NCBI RefSeq assembly: GCF_027625935.1
Contig: NZ_CP115300.1
Location: 744,001-808,000 of the forward strand
DNA length: 64,000 nucleotides
Reading direction: 5' to 3'
Source of the DNA: Streptomyces camelliae
GTDB lineage: Bacteria; Actinomycetota; Actinomycetes; Streptomycetales; Streptomycetaceae
Shown in pieces: positions 44,943 through 54,174 of the stretch. The translations under genes and the position numbers were made by a program. Within the stretch, counting starts at the first letter, position 1. Each line of letters begins with the position of its first letter. The notes beneath the pieces were generated by a model. It worked only from the letters and a program-made list of their open reading frames with translations. It ran no database searches and had not been told where the DNA came from.

Positions 44943-45692
44943 ATGACTTCACAAGCACCCCTGAACGGCAGAAAGGCACTGGTCACCGGCGGCAGCCGTG
45001 GGATCGGCGCGGCGACGGCACGACGACTGGCGCAGGAGGGCGCGGACGTGGCCGTGACCTATGTGCACGGCAAGGAGGCAGCACAGGAGGTGGTACGCGA
45101 CATCGAGGCGCTCGGGCGGCGGGCGGTCGCCCTGCGGGCGGATGCCGCGGACGCGGCGGAGGCGGCCGGCGCGGTGCACCGTGCGGCGGAGGCGCTCGGG
45201 GGCCTGGACGTGCTGGTGAACAACGCGGCCCTCGGCCTGATGCAGCCACTGGAGGACATGTCGCTCGCCGACGTGGACCGGCTCATCGCCGTGAACGTGC
45301 GCGGGGTGTTCCTCGCCTCCCAGGCCGCTGCCGCGCTCATGGCACCCGGAGGGCGGATCGTCACCGTCGGCAGTTGCATCACCCAGCACGTGCCCGCCCC
45401 CGGCGGCACGCTGTACGCGATGAGCAAGTCGGCCGTCGTGGGGCTGACCAAGGCGCTGGCCCGGGAGTTGGGCGGGCGCGGGATCACCGCGAACGTCGTC
45501 CACCCGGGCCCGACCGACACCGATATGAACCCCGCCGACGGGCCCTTCGCGGCCGGCCAGGCGGCCATGACCGCGCTGGGCCGCTACGGCACGGCCGAGG
45601 AGGTGGCCTCCGCCGTCGCCTACCTCGCCGGCCCGGAGGCGGCGTACATGACGGGGGCGGAGCTGTCGGTGGACGGCGGGCACGCGGCATGA
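44943..45692 (+). CDS. Short-chain dehydrogenase/reductase
   Basis: About 249 residues, classical SDR length. TGGSRGIGAATARRLA is the NAD(P) turn, NNAALG the second motif, and the catalytic Ser (VGSCIT) and YAMSK (Tyr-x-x-x-Lys) follow. GGITANVVHPGPTDTDMN and the C-terminal MTGAELSVDGG resemble FabG-like oxidoreductases. Substrate unknown. It stands about 210 bases before the YdeI-like gene on the same strand. Confidence 0.9.
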   Translation: MTSQAPLNGRKALVTGGSRGIGAATARRLAQEGADVAVTYVHGKEAAQEVVRDIEALGRRAVALRADAADAAEAAGAVHRAAEALGGLDVLVNNAALGLMQPLEDMSLADVDRLIAVNVRGVFLASQAAAALMAPGGRIVTVGSCITQHVPAPGGTLYAMSKSAVVGLTKALARELGGRGITANVVHPGPTDTDMNPADGPFAAGQAAMTALGRYGTAEEVASAVAYLAGPEAAYMTGAELSVDGGHAA

Positions 45693-45739
45693 GCGGGCGG
45701 GGCGCATCGGACTTCGGCCCGGCGCGCCCCGACGCGACC

Positions 45740-45766
45740 CGCTCCACCCGCTCCACCCGCTCCACC
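45740..45766. repeat. Three 9-base tandem repeats
   Basis: CGCTCCACC occurs three times without gaps between the dehydrogenase and YdeI-like genes. Probably replication slippage. Confidence 0.7.
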
Positions 45767-45902
45767 AAATGGTGCGCCCCGACTCGGCCATGTCGACCAG
45801 GCGGTGTGTCCGTTGCCCGCCCCGGCTCGGGCCGACCGGCCGATGGACCGGTGTTTCGCGTGCCGGTTGACCGTGACCGAGGGATGGCTTTGGATGGGGG
45901 CC

Positions 45903-46493
45903 ATGTCGGGTGGCGCACAGGCCGGGGCGGAGCCGCTTCTCCTCTTCTCCACGCAGGACGCGTGGGAGCAGTGGCTGGAGGAGAACCACACGGATGTCAC
46001 GGGTGTCTGGCTGAAGATCCCGAAGAAGGGCTCGGGAATCGACGGCGTCGACTACGCGCGGGCTCTGGAGTCGGCACTCTGCTTCGGCTGGATCGACGGG
46101 CAGAAGAAGAAGCTGGACGAGCTGCACTGGTTGCAGCGCTTCACTCCGCGCCGACGGGGCAGCAAGTGGTCGCAGGTGAACCGGCAGAAGGCGGTCGAGC
46201 TGACCGAGCAGGGCCGGATGCGACCGGCCGGTCTGCGGGAGGTGGAGCAGGCCAGGGCGGACGGCCGCTGGGAGGCCGCGTACGCCGCTCAGAGCACGGC
46301 GACGGTGCCCGATGATCTCCAGGCCGCCCTGGACGCCGTCCCGGAGGCGCGGGCCTTCTTCGCGACCCTGGACAGCCGCAACCGGTACGCGATCCTGTAC
46401 CGGGTCCAGGACGCGAAGAGGCCCCAGACCCGGGCGGACCGCATCGAGAAGTTCGTCGCCATGCTCGCCGAGCAGCGGAAGATCTATCCCTGA
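45903..46493 (+). CDS. YdeI/OmpD-associated family protein
   Basis: About 196 residues from ATG 45903, preceded by a run of G. The family is recognised by FSTQDAWEQWLEENHTDVTG, GVDYARALESALCFGWIDGQ and the basic RFTPRRRGSKWSQVN. Members are small cytoplasmic proteins linked to stress or antibiotic tolerance in some bacteria; the biochemical role is not settled. An ATG nine bases earlier would add three residues. Confidence 0.85.
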   Translation: MSGGAQAGAEPLLLFSTQDAWEQWLEENHTDVTGVWLKIPKKGSGIDGVDYARALESALCFGWIDGQKKKLDELHWLQRFTPRRRGSKWSQVNRQKAVELTEQGRMRPAGLREVEQARADGRWEAAYAAQSTATVPDDLQAALDAVPEARAFFATLDSRNRYAILYRVQDAKRPQTRADRIEKFVAMLAEQRKIYP

Positions 46494-46501
46494 CCGGTGG
46501 C

Positions 46502-46867
46502 TCAGGCGCGCCCGGTCTGCGGCTTGCCGCGCCGCTTCGGGAGCAGTCCGAACCCCGCCCCCAGCGCGACGAGGCCCATCCCCACCGCGGCCATGGCGCC
46601 CTGCGTGCCGTCCACCGCGACCGCGCAGAACGCGGCGACGGTGCCGTTGAACAGGAACAGGAACCACAGCACCGGCCGGCGCGACAGGAAGGACTTGACC
46701 GGCTCCTTGCGGGCGATCCGGGAACCGGCCACCAGCGAGAGGGCGATGCCGCCGTAGGTGGCCACGCTCTTCGCCGTGCCGTCGAGGACGGTGCCGGAGG
46801 CCGCCGCCGCCGAGAGTCCGGCGACGAACGTGATCCAGAGGGTGGCCGTGGTGAGCAGGGACTTCAT
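46502..46867 (-). CDS. Small four-helix membrane protein
   Basis: About 121 residues with hydrophobic spans at roughly 8-25, 35-50, 65-85 and 90-108 and a basic tail. No enzyme motif. The N-terminal span is followed by a Gly/Ala-rich loop. It converges on the YdeI-like gene with 8 bases between and is divergent from the sensor kinase gene, sharing the promoter space with the perfect palindrome. Confidence 0.6.
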   Translation of the reverse strand: MKSLLTTATLWITFVAGLSAAAASGTVLDGTAKSVATYGGIALSLVAGSRIARKEPVKSFLSRRPVLWFLFLFNGTVAAFCAVAVDGTQGAMAAVGMGLVALGAGFGLLPKRRGKPQTGRA

Positions 46868-46958
46868 GAGGGAACTGCCTTCCGGGGAGGGGCGGGAACG
46901 TGTGGTTCCACCGTCTCGTCACCCGGTCGCGGCCACGAGGGTGTGCGCTCCCGAAGCG

Positions 46959-46980
46959 GGGGTGTAGCCCACTACACCCC
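46959..46980. promoter_or_regulatory. Perfect palindrome GGGGTGTAG-CCCA-CTACACCCC
   Basis: Nine-base perfect arms with a four-base centre in the 168-base space between the small membrane gene and the sensor kinase. It lies 55 bases before the kinase ATG, well placed as an operator for either gene. Confidence 0.7.
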
Positions 46981-47035
46981 GTTGGTGTGGGCCGCTCCCC
47001 CGCCATCGGGCAGCCGGGCACCTAGCGTGGTCGGT

Positions 47036-48190
47036 ATGCGGAAAACCATGCGGCAGGCCGGGCGGGCCACGGTTCATCTGGTGCTGGCGGGGGCGATGGT
47101 GTTCGGCCTCTGCCTCTTCGTCACCGTGCTGCTGATCACCGCTGTCGGCACGCTCGCGGTGGTCGGGGCCTGGCTGCTGCCCGAGACCGTGCTGCTGATC
47201 CGGCGGATCGCCGGGGCCAAGCGCGCCATGACGGCTGTGTGGACGGGCCGGGAGATCCCCGAGGCGTACCAGCCGGTCACCGGTCCGCTGCGGCAGCGGC
47301 TGCGCACCGCCGTCCGCGACCCCGGTACGCGCACCGATCTGCGCTGGATGTTCGCCTCGTACGGCTACGGCACCCTCGTCCTGGTCGCGTTGCCGCTGTG
47401 GCCGCTCGGCCTGGTGGCCGACGGGGTGTGGTGCGGGCTGCTGCGGCGCGCCCCGGTCGTCCTGCCGCTGATCACCCGGCTCGCCGACCTGGAGGCCCGC
47501 TGGTCACAGGCCCTGCTCAGGCCCGCTCCGCAGGCGCTGCTGGCCGCCCGGGTCGAGCGGCTGGCGGCCACCCGTGCCGACGCCATCATCGCCCACGAGG
47601 CCGAACTGCGCCGTATCGAACGCGATCTGCACGACGGCGCCCAGGCCCGCCTGGTGGCCCTCTCGATGCGGCTCGGGCTCGCCCTGCGTGCCTACGACCG
47701 GGACCCCGAGGCCGCCCGCGCGCTCCTCGTCGACGCGCATCACCACGCCCAGGAGGCACTGACCGAGCTGCGGCACGTGGTGCGCGGCATCCACCCGCCG
47801 GTGCTCACCGACCGGGGTCTCGTCGGAGCCGTACGGGCCCTCGCGGCGAGCAGCGGGCTCGATGTGACCGTGAGCGTGACGGGCGGCCTGGAGGAGGGAC
47901 CACGGCCTCCGGCGGCGATCGAGGCCGCCGCGTACTTCGCCGTGGCCGAGGCGCTGACCAACGCGGCCAAACACGGCGGCGGCCGGCGGGCGGACGTACG
48001 GCTGGAGCGCCTGCGCGGCGGGCTGCGGACCGTGATCGGCGACGACGGCCACGGGGGCGCCGACGAGCGGGGCGGCACGGGCCTGCTCGGCGTCCGGCGC
48101 CGGGTCGCCGCCCTGGACGGCGAGCTGACGGTGACCAGCCCCGCCGGCGGCCCGACCGTGATCGAGGTGGAGCTTCCCTGCGTGTGGTGA
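47036..48190 (+). CDS. Orphan NarL-type sensor histidine kinase
   Basis: About 384 residues from ATG 47036. The N-terminal 165 residues form a membrane sensor domain with two pairs of helices (VLAGAMVFGLCLFVTVLLIT and TLVLVALPLWPLGLVADGVW) as in the widespread Streptomyces sensor-domain kinases. H box IERDLHDGAQARLVALSMRL carries the phospho-accepting His. The ATPase domain has EALTNAAKHGG and GTGLLGVRRRV. No response regulator gene is adjacent, which is unusual because this type normally overlaps its partner. Confidence 0.9.
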   Translation: MRKTMRQAGRATVHLVLAGAMVFGLCLFVTVLLITAVGTLAVVGAWLLPETVLLIRRIAGAKRAMTAVWTGREIPEAYQPVTGPLRQRLRTAVRDPGTRTDLRWMFASYGYGTLVLVALPLWPLGLVADGVWCGLLRRAPVVLPLITRLADLEARWSQALLRPAPQALLAARVERLAATRADAIIAHEAELRRIERDLHDGAQARLVALSMRLGLALRAYDRDPEAARALLVDAHHHAQEALTELRHVVRGIHPPVLTDRGLVGAVRALAASSGLDVTVSVTGGLEEGPRPPAAIEAAAYFAVAEALTNAAKHGGGRRADVRLERLRGGLRTVIGDDGHGGADERGGTGLLGVRRRVAALDGELTVTSPAGGPTVIEVELPCVW

Positions 48191-48280
48191 CGGCCCGCGC
48201 CGAGGGTCTTGATCACGATCCCGGACTGCACGACCGTCACAGCACACATGCCTCGGGCACGCTCGATGCCTAGGCACGCG

Positions 48281-49744
48281 TCACCAGTCACGATCCGCCG
48301 TTTGCGGCGTCGCCGACCCGGGAGTTGCCCGGAGCCCCAGCTGACGCAGTGCGGCCGCCGCCGCTCCGGCGCCGCACAGGCCGTGGGCGCCGGGGCCCGG
48401 CGGGGTGGCCGCTGAGCAGAGGAACACCCCGGGCAGGCCGGTGGCATACGGGTCGAGGGCCGGGCGGGGGCCCAGGAGGAGCTGGGGGGCGGTCTTGGCT
48501 CCGGTGATGATGTCGCCGCCGGTGAAGTTGGGGTTGGCGGCGGCGAACCGGGCGGGTGGGGTGGCCCGCAGGCCCACGATGCGGTCGCGGGCGCCGGGGG
48601 CGAACCGCTCCAGTTGCCCGAGGATCGCCTCGGTGGCGTCCGCGTCGTAGCCGTGCGGGACATGGGCGTAGGTGTACACGGGGTGGACGTCACCGGCCGA
48701 GCGGGCGGGGTCGGCCAGGTACTGCTGGCCGACCAGGACGAAGGGGCGTTCGGGCATGCGGCCGGCCACCACGTCCCGCTCCGCCCGTGCCACCTCGGCG
48801 AGCGGGCCGCCCAGATGCACCGTGGACGCCCGGCGCGCGTGCGCGTTCGTCCAGGGCACACCGCCCTCGACGGCCAGGTCGAGCTTGAAGACGGCGGGTG
48901 CGCGACGGAAGCGCCGGTAGGCGTCGCGCACCCGGGCGGGCAGCCGGTCGCCGTACAGGGCCGCGACCTGGCCCGGGTCGAGGTCGAGGAGGGTGACGTC
49001 GGCGGGTGGCAGCTGCCGGCGGTCGGTGACGCGGACGCCGGTGTGGACGGTGCCTCCGTGCTCGCGCAGTACGCGCTCCATGGCGTGCGCGATGGACTGC
49101 GAACCGCCCTCGGCCACGGCCCAGCCGGCCGCGTGGCCCGCGGTGAGGATGCCGAGTCCGATCGCCGAGGTGAACGGGCGGGACAACGAGCGCATGGCGT
49201 GCGCCGCGACGCCGGCCCACAGCGCCCGCGCCTGGGGCGTGCGGAAGAGGCGGCCGAGAACAGTGGCGGGCAGGGTGGTGGGCAGGCCGAAGCGGGCGAG
49301 CAGCAGCGGGTGGGAGGGGAGGCGCAGGAGGGGGCCCAGCGCATCGTGGGCCAGGGCGTCCCAGTGCCGTACGGGGGTGGTGAACAGGGCCTGGTAGCGG
49401 TCCCCGTCGGGGCCGAGCAGGCGGGCGGTGTCCGGTACGGAGCGCAGCAGCACCCCGGCACTGCCGTCGTCCAGCGGGTGTACGCAGTCGACGTCGGCCG
49501 TCCGCCAGCGCAGCCCGTACCGGTCGAGGCCGAGGGCGCGCAGGGCCGGGGACGTGACGGCGGTGGGGTGGATCGCCGAGCAGTGGTCGTGCAGCAGGCC
49601 GGGCAGGAGGGCCTCGGAGCTGCGGGTGCCGCCGCCGATCTCGTCCGCCGCTTCCAGGACCGTCACCTCCAGCCCCGCCTTGGCGAGAAAGGCAGCGGCG
49701 GCGAGCCCGTTGGGCCCGGCGCCGACCACGACCGCGGACGTCAT
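48281..49744 (-). CDS. Phytoene-desaturase-like FAD oxidoreductase
   Basis: About 487 residues. N-terminal dinucleotide fold SAVVVGAGPNGLAAAAFLAK with the ADP-ribose acidic residue in VTVLEAADEIGGGTRS, and the C-terminal FAD motif (GVFLCSAATPPGPGAHGLCG) mark the CrtI/NAD(P)-FAD amine-oxidase-like group. Members include the carotenoid desaturases and retinol saturases; no carotenoid genes are nearby, so substrate is open. Probably soluble or membrane-attached. ATG 49744 has no strong ribosome binding site. Confidence 0.85.
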   Translation of the reverse strand: MTSAVVVGAGPNGLAAAAFLAKAGLEVTVLEAADEIGGGTRSSEALLPGLLHDHCSAIHPTAVTSPALRALGLDRYGLRWRTADVDCVHPLDDGSAGVLLRSVPDTARLLGPDGDRYQALFTTPVRHWDALAHDALGPLLRLPSHPLLLARFGLPTTLPATVLGRLFRTPQARALWAGVAAHAMRSLSRPFTSAIGLGILTAGHAAGWAVAEGGSQSIAHAMERVLREHGGTVHTGVRVTDRRQLPPADVTLLDLDPGQVAALYGDRLPARVRDAYRRFRRAPAVFKLDLAVEGGVPWTNAHARRASTVHLGGPLAEVARAERDVVAGRMPERPFVLVGQQYLADPARSAGDVHPVYTYAHVPHGYDADATEAILGQLERFAPGARDRIVGLRATPPARFAAANPNFTGGDIITGAKTAPQLLLGPRPALDPYATGLPGVFLCSAATPPGPGAHGLCGAGAAAAALRQLGLRATPGSATPQTADRDW

Positions 49745-49807
49745 GCCGTGCCCCCCGAGGTGACTCGTGCAGGAATCAGATGGCCGCGGTGATCGTAATC
49801 CTCGGCC

Positions 49808-49883
49808 GCTCCGTCCTCGGTTGCCCGCCCCGGCTCAGCTCAGCACCGCTCCGTCCTCGGCTGCCCGCCCCAGGTCAGCACTG
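49808..49883. repeat. Imperfect 40-base tandem duplication
   Basis: GCTCCGTCCTCGGTTGCCC... from 49808 and GCTCCGTCCTCGGCTGCCC... from 49848 are two copies offset by 40 bases. The second copy covers the stop codon and last codon of the bL37-like gene, so the duplication includes that gene's 3' end. Confidence 0.75.
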
Positions 49884-49952
49884 GGGCCGCTTGCCGTGGT
49901 TGGCGGCGTGGCCGCGCCGTGACTTCTTCTTCCGGCGTCGCTTCGAGGACAT
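49875..49952 (-). CDS. bL37-like small ribosomal protein
   Basis: A 25-residue gene on the minus strand: ATG 49952-49950, stop TGA 49877-49875. A strong AGGAGG lies just upstream of the ATG. The product begins MSSKRRRKKKSRRG and continues HAANHGKRPQC. The basic run followed by ANHGKRP is the mark of bL37, a tiny actinobacterial large-subunit protein first seen in mycobacterial ribosome structures, where it threads into rRNA. This copy ends in Gln-Cys instead of the usual Asn-Ala/Ser, so it may be a paralogue. Confidence 0.75.
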   Translation of the reverse strand: MSSKRRRKKKSRRGHAANHGKRPQC

Positions 49953-49965
49953 GGCAACCTCCTGC

Positions 49966-50049
49966 CGAGGAAACGATTCGATATACGCTACGAAAAATAT
50001 CCCTTGTCACCTTTCAAAGCATCTTGAACCATATGCACCCTTTGGAGTG
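49966..50049. promoter_or_regulatory. AT-rich divergent promoter
   Basis: This is the most AT-rich short stretch in the region, between the bL37-like and GreA/GreB-like genes. On the minus strand GTGACA and GTATAT are spaced 18 bases apart, a fair -35/-10 pair for the small gene. TTCAA-N6-TTGAA at 50013-50028 is a possible operator. Confidence 0.45.
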
Positions 50050-50060
50050 AAGGAGCCGCC

Positions 50061-50546
50061 ATGACCGGTGACCCGGAGCCGATCAGCGCCACGGCCCGGC
50101 GCGCGCTGGAGCAGGAGCTGGCCGACCTGCGTGACGAGCGGCGACTCGTCGCCGGGACCGTGCGGGACACCGCCGAGGTGGGCGACAGCGCCGACGAGGC
50201 CGACGAGTTGCGGCGTGCCGACCAGCTAGACCGCCTGGACCGCCGTATCGAGGACATCACGGTACGGCTGCGTCAGGCGGCCGTGGCCGGGCCCGCACCC
50301 ACCGATGCCGTGGGGGTGGGCAGCACGGTCACCGTCCGCTTCCCGGACGGCTCGGTGGAGACCCTGCAGGTCGGGGAGGTCGCCGAGGCCCTGGACCAGA
50401 ACCTGGTCACCGTCGACAGCCCGTTCGGCCAGGCCCTGCTCGGCCACCGTCCCGGCGACACCGTCCGCTTCAGGACACCGGGCGGGCCGGCGAGCGCGGT
50501 CGTGGTGTCGATCGGCGAGCAAGGTGACCAAGACAAGCAGGGCTGA
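50061..50546 (+). CDS. GreA/GreB-family elongation-factor-like protein
   Basis: About 161 residues; AAGGAG precedes ATG 50061. Residues 10-75 form the antiparallel coiled coil of Gre factors (RRALEQELADLRDERRLVAG, VGDSADEADELRRADQLDRL) and 85-155 the FKBP-like C-terminal domain (GSTVTVRFPDGSVETLQVGE, LLGHRPGDTVRF). The acidic tip residues that catalyse transcript cleavage in GreA lie in the EVGDSADEADE loop. It may bind the RNA polymerase secondary channel as a stress variant rather than the main GreA. It converges on the Clp ATPase gene, only 27 bases away. Confidence 0.82.
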   Translation: MTGDPEPISATARRALEQELADLRDERRLVAGTVRDTAEVGDSADEADELRRADQLDRLDRRIEDITVRLRQAAVAGPAPTDAVGVGSTVTVRFPDGSVETLQVGEVAEALDQNLVTVDSPFGQALLGHRPGDTVRFRTPGGPASAVVVSIGEQGDQDKQG

Positions 50547-50573
50547 ACGGCCGTTGCCGGTAGCGGTGGTTGG

Positions 50574-53072
50574 TCACGTGCCGTCGGCGTCGGTGCCTTT
50601 CCGCACCGAGCAGTGCAGCGAGTCCTCCACCACGTCGGCGACGATCGTCTCCCCGGGCTCGGCTTCACCGCTCAGCAGCAGGTCGGCGATCCGGTTGTCG
50701 AGTTCCGCCTGGATGGTGCGGCGCAGCGGACGGGCGCCGAACTCCGGCTGGTGGCCGTGCGCGATGAGCAGCTTCTTCGCGGACTCCGTGACGTCGAGCC
50801 GCATGCCCTGGGCGTGCACCCGGCGCTTGCTCCGGTCCAGCAGATGGTCCGCGATCCGGCTCAGGTCGTCCTCGGTCAGACCGTGGAAGATGATGATGTC
50901 GTCGATGCGGTTGAGGAACTCCGGCAGGAACCTTCCCCGCAGGTCCTCCATCAACTCGTCCTTCAGTTCGGACACATCGCCCTTGTGGTCGAGGATGCGG
51001 TGCGCGCCGATGTTGGACGTCATGATGACCACACAGTGCCGGAAGTCGACGGTGCGGCCCTGCCCGTCGGTCAGCCGTCCGTCGTCCAGGATCTGCAGCA
51101 GGGTGTTGAACACATCGGGGTGGGCCTTCTCCACCTCGTCGAACAGCACCACACTGTACGGCCGGCGGCGCACCTTCTCGGTCAGCTGGCCCGCCTCCTC
51201 GAAGCCGACGTATCCGGGAGGGGCGCCGACGAGCCGGGCGACGGTGTGCTTCTCCTGGAACTCGCTCATGTCGAAGCGGATCATCCGGTCCTCGTCGCCG
51301 AACAGCAATGCCGCGAGGGTCTTGGCGAGTTCGGTCTTGCCGACACCGGTGGGGCCGAGGAAGAGGAACGATCCCACGGGCCGGTCCGGGTCGCCCATGC
51401 CCGCGCGATTGCGGCGCACGGCCTGCGAGACGGCGGTGACCGCCTCGTCCTGGCCGACGATCCGGGCGTGCAACTCCTCCTCCAGCCTGAGGAGTCTCTC
51501 CTTCTCGCCTGCGGTGAGCTGGGCGACCGGAATGCCCGTGCGGCGGGAGACGACATCCGCGATGTCGGCGGCCGTGACGGACACGACGCCCTCGCGGCGC
51601 TCCTCGATCCCGGCGAGTTCGGCCTCCACCTCGGAGAGCTCCCGCTTCAGCTCGGAGGCCCGCTCGAAGTCCTCGGCGGAGACGGCCTGTTCGAGTTCCC
51701 GGCGCAGCTTGGCGATCCGGTCCTCGCGGCTGACGACCTCGGTGGACCGGCTCACACTGCGCAGCCGTACCCGGGCACCGGCCTGGTCCATGACGTCGAT
51801 GGCCTTGTCAGGCAGGAAGCGGTCGGTGACGTAGCGGTCGGACAGCTCGGCGGCCGCGGCCAACGCCCGGTCGTCGAAGCGGACTTGATGGTGGGCCTCG
51901 TAGGAGTCGCGGAGTCCTTCGAGGATCTGGACGGTCTCCTCGACCGTGGGCTCGGGGACCATCACGGGCTGGAACCGGCGCTCCAACGCCGCGTCCTTCT
52001 CGACGTACTTGCGGTACTCGTCGACGGTGGTGGCGCCCACCACACGGAGTTCGCCGCGCGCGAGCGCGGGCTTGAGCATGTTGCCCGCGTCCATGGAGCC
52101 CTCGCCGGTGGCACCGGCGCCGACGACCGTGTGGAGTTCGTCGATGAACAGGATGATCCGGCCCTTGGCGGCCTGGACGTCCCCGATGACCTTCTTCAGC
52201 CGTTCCTCGAACTGGCCCCGGTACTGCGCGCCCGCCACCATGCCCGACAGGTCGAGGGCGACGACCCGCTTGTCCTTCAGGGTGTCCGGGACCTCGCCCG
52301 CCACGATGCGCTGGGCGAGCCCCTCGACGATGGCGGTCTTGCCGACGCCGGGTTCCCCGATGAGGACGGGGTTGTTCTTGGAGCGCCGGGAGAGGATCTC
52401 GACGGTCTGCTCGATCTCCTCGGCGCGCCCCACCACCGGGTCGAGCCTGCCCGCCCTGGCCTCTTCCGTCAGGTCCCGGCCGAACTCGTCCAGCGTCGTG
52501 GCCGGCTGCGGGCGCTCGGCGGGCGCCGCGTCGGCGCGGGCGGCCTGTTCGGCCAGGCCCGCCAGCTTCCGCGGGTCCGTGCCCTCGGCCCGCAGCAGCC
52601 TGGCGGCACCGGCGTCGCTGTCGCTCAGCAGGGCGCCGAGGATGTGCTCCGGGCCGATGTACGACACACCGGCCGCCTGGGACTGGGCATAGGCGGCGCC
52701 GAGCGTGCGTTTGGCCGCCGGGGTCAGGCCCGGCTGCGATGACGGCTCCCCGGACTCGCGCGGCAAGATCTCGGCGATCTCGGCCGCGAGGGTGTCGGGG
52801 TCGACGCCCGCCTGGGAGAGCAGCCGCCGGGACGGGTCGACCTGGGTGGCCGCCCAGAGCAGATGTTCCGTGTCCAGGTCGGTCGTCCCGTCCTCGACGG
52901 CCCGCTGCGCGGCGAGGTTGAGCAGTTGCTGCGACGACTCCGTCAGCAGCCGTCCGATCGGCACGCGCTGCACCGCGGGAGGCGAGGACGCCGGTGACAT
53001 CCCGAAGAACCGGTTGAACATCTCGCTGAACGGATCCGACGAACCGAAGGGTGCACCGAACGACATCGACAT
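50574..53072 (-). CDS. Clp/Hsp100 ATPase, ClpC-like without ClpP loop
   Basis: About 832 residues. An N-terminal Clp-N double repeat (about 38-165) follows a Phe/Met/Gly-rich leader. D1 has Walker A GEPGVGKT (239-246) and Walker B LFIDELH; D2 has Walker A GPTGVGKT (573-580) and [14 protein letters not shown]. Between them lies a short UVR-like coiled coil (about 451-490), as in ClpC, not the long ClpB middle domain. After [11 protein letters not shown] the chain goes straight to [15 protein letters not shown] without the IGF/LGF-type loop that docks ClpP. It is therefore probably a stand-alone unfoldase/disaggregase. Strong AGGAG before ATG 53072. Confidence 0.9.
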   Translation of the reverse strand: MSMSFGAPFGSSDPFSEMFNRFFGMSPASSPPAVQRVPIGRLLTESSQQLLNLAAQRAVEDGTTDLDTEHLLWAATQVDPSRRLLSQAGVDPDTLAAEIAEILPRESGEPSSQPGLTPAAKRTLGAAYAQSQAAGVSYIGPEHILGALLSDSDAGAARLLRAEGTDPRKLAGLAEQAARADAAPAERPQPATTLDEFGRDLTEEARAGRLDPVVGRAEEIEQTVEILSRRSKNNPVLIGEPGVGKTAIVEGLAQRIVAGEVPDTLKDKRVVALDLSGMVAGAQYRGQFEERLKKVIGDVQAAKGRIILFIDELHTVVGAGATGEGSMDAGNMLKPALARGELRVVGATTVDEYRKYVEKDAALERRFQPVMVPEPTVEETVQILEGLRDSYEAHHQVRFDDRALAAAAELSDRYVTDRFLPDKAIDVMDQAGARVRLRSVSRSTEVVSREDRIAKLRRELEQAVSAEDFERASELKRELSEVEAELAGIEERREGVVSVTAADIADVVSRRTGIPVAQLTAGEKERLLRLEEELHARIVGQDEAVTAVSQAVRRNRAGMGDPDRPVGSFLFLGPTGVGKTELAKTLAALLFGDEDRMIRFDMSEFQEKHTVARLVGAPPGYVGFEEAGQLTEKVRRRPYSVVLFDEVEKAHPDVFNTLLQILDDGRLTDGQGRTVDFRHCVVIMTSNIGAHRILDHKGDVSELKDELMEDLRGRFLPEFLNRIDDIIIFHGLTEDDLSRIADHLLDRSKRRVHAQGMRLDVTESAKKLLIAHGHQPEFGARPLRRTIQAELDNRIADLLLSGEAEPGETIVADVVEDSLHCSVRKGTDADGT

Positions 53073-53256
53073 GACAGCTCCTGGGCGCGGAGAACCAGCG
53101 ATCCGCGGGGGTCCGTAACGCAGGGGTCGGCGATCCGGGGGCAGTACGCGAACCGGTACTCGCTCCGGAGTCAGTAATCACTGAACCCCGCCGCGCACGG
53201 CACCGCAAACGGAGGGGCGCTTGGCATTCCGGGGTGCCGTCGGGTACACCCGTGGC

Positions 53257-54174
53257 GTGCTCTTTCGTCAGCTCGAATACCTCGTCGCGCTCTCCCGGGA
53301 GCGGCATTTCGCCCGTGCCGCCCAGGCCTGCTACGTCTCCCAGCCCGCCCTGTCGGAGGCGCTGCGCAAGCTGGAGGAGGAACTCGATGTGCCGCTGGTG
53401 CGGCGCGGCCGCAAGTACGAGGGTCTCACCCCGGAAGGGGAGCGCATCGTCGTGTGGGCGCAGCGGATCCTGGCCGACCGCGACGCCCTCAAGGACGAGG
53501 TCGACGCCCTGCGCAGCGGCCTGAGCGGCCGGATACGGATCGGTTCGGTGCCGACCGCGTCCGGCGCCGTAGCCCATCTGACCGGGCCGTTCTGCGCGGC
53601 GCACCCGCTGGTCACGGTGGAGGTCATCGCGGACATGCAGTCGGTGGACATCCTGCGGCAGCTGCAGAACTTCGAGCTGGACGCGGGGGTGACCTATCTG
53701 CGCGCGGACGTGTCGGAACAGTTCCACACGGTTCCGCTGTACCAGGAGCGGTACGTCCTGCTGCTCCCGGCCGCCGACAGCCTGGCCCGGCGTACGACGG
53801 CCACGTGGGCGGAGGCGGCGCGGCTGCCGCTGTGTCTGCTGACCCAGGCGATGCAGGGGCGCCGGGTGCTGGACGAGCTGTTCGCCGAGGCGGGGGCGCA
53901 GGCCTCGCCCCGGTTGGAGACCGACTCCGTGGCGGCGCTGTTCGCCCATGTCAGGACGGGCCGGTGGGCGAGCATCGTGGCGCACGCCTGGCTGCATGTG
54001 TTCGGTGTGCCGCACGGCATGCGGGCGGTGCCGCTGGTGGAGCCCGCCGCCTCCGTACCGGTGGGCCTGGTGATCGCCGCCCGGGAGCCTGAGTCGGTCA
54101 TGGCCAGGGCCCTGACGGACATGGCCCGCAGCACCGATGTGGCCACGGCCCTGGACCGCATCCCGGGGGACTAG
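53257..54174 (+). CDS. LysR-family regulator (fdh-linked)
   Basis: About 305 residues from the GTG at 53257. The HTH is FRQLEYLVALSRERHFARAA, CYVSQPALSEALRKLEEEL; the effector domain follows (RIRIGSVPTASGAVAHLTGP). It belongs to the actinobacterial LysR group found beside formate-dehydrogenase-like genes; here an IS481 element and a MITE separate it from fdhD. Its stop TAG is inside the CTAG target site of the IS, so the protein is intact. The probable binding site is the palindrome cluster between fdh and moeA at 58700-58788. Confidence 0.88.
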   Translation: MLFRQLEYLVALSRERHFARAAQACYVSQPALSEALRKLEEELDVPLVRRGRKYEGLTPEGERIVVWAQRILADRDALKDEVDALRSGLSGRIRIGSVPTASGAVAHLTGPFCAAHPLVTVEVIADMQSVDILRQLQNFELDAGVTYLRADVSEQFHTVPLYQERYVLLLPAADSLARRTTATWAEAARLPLCLLTQAMQGRRVLDELFAEAGAQASPRLETDSVAALFAHVRTGRWASIVAHAWLHVFGVPHGMRAVPLVEPAASVPVGLVIAAREPESVMARALTDMARSTDVATALDRIPGD

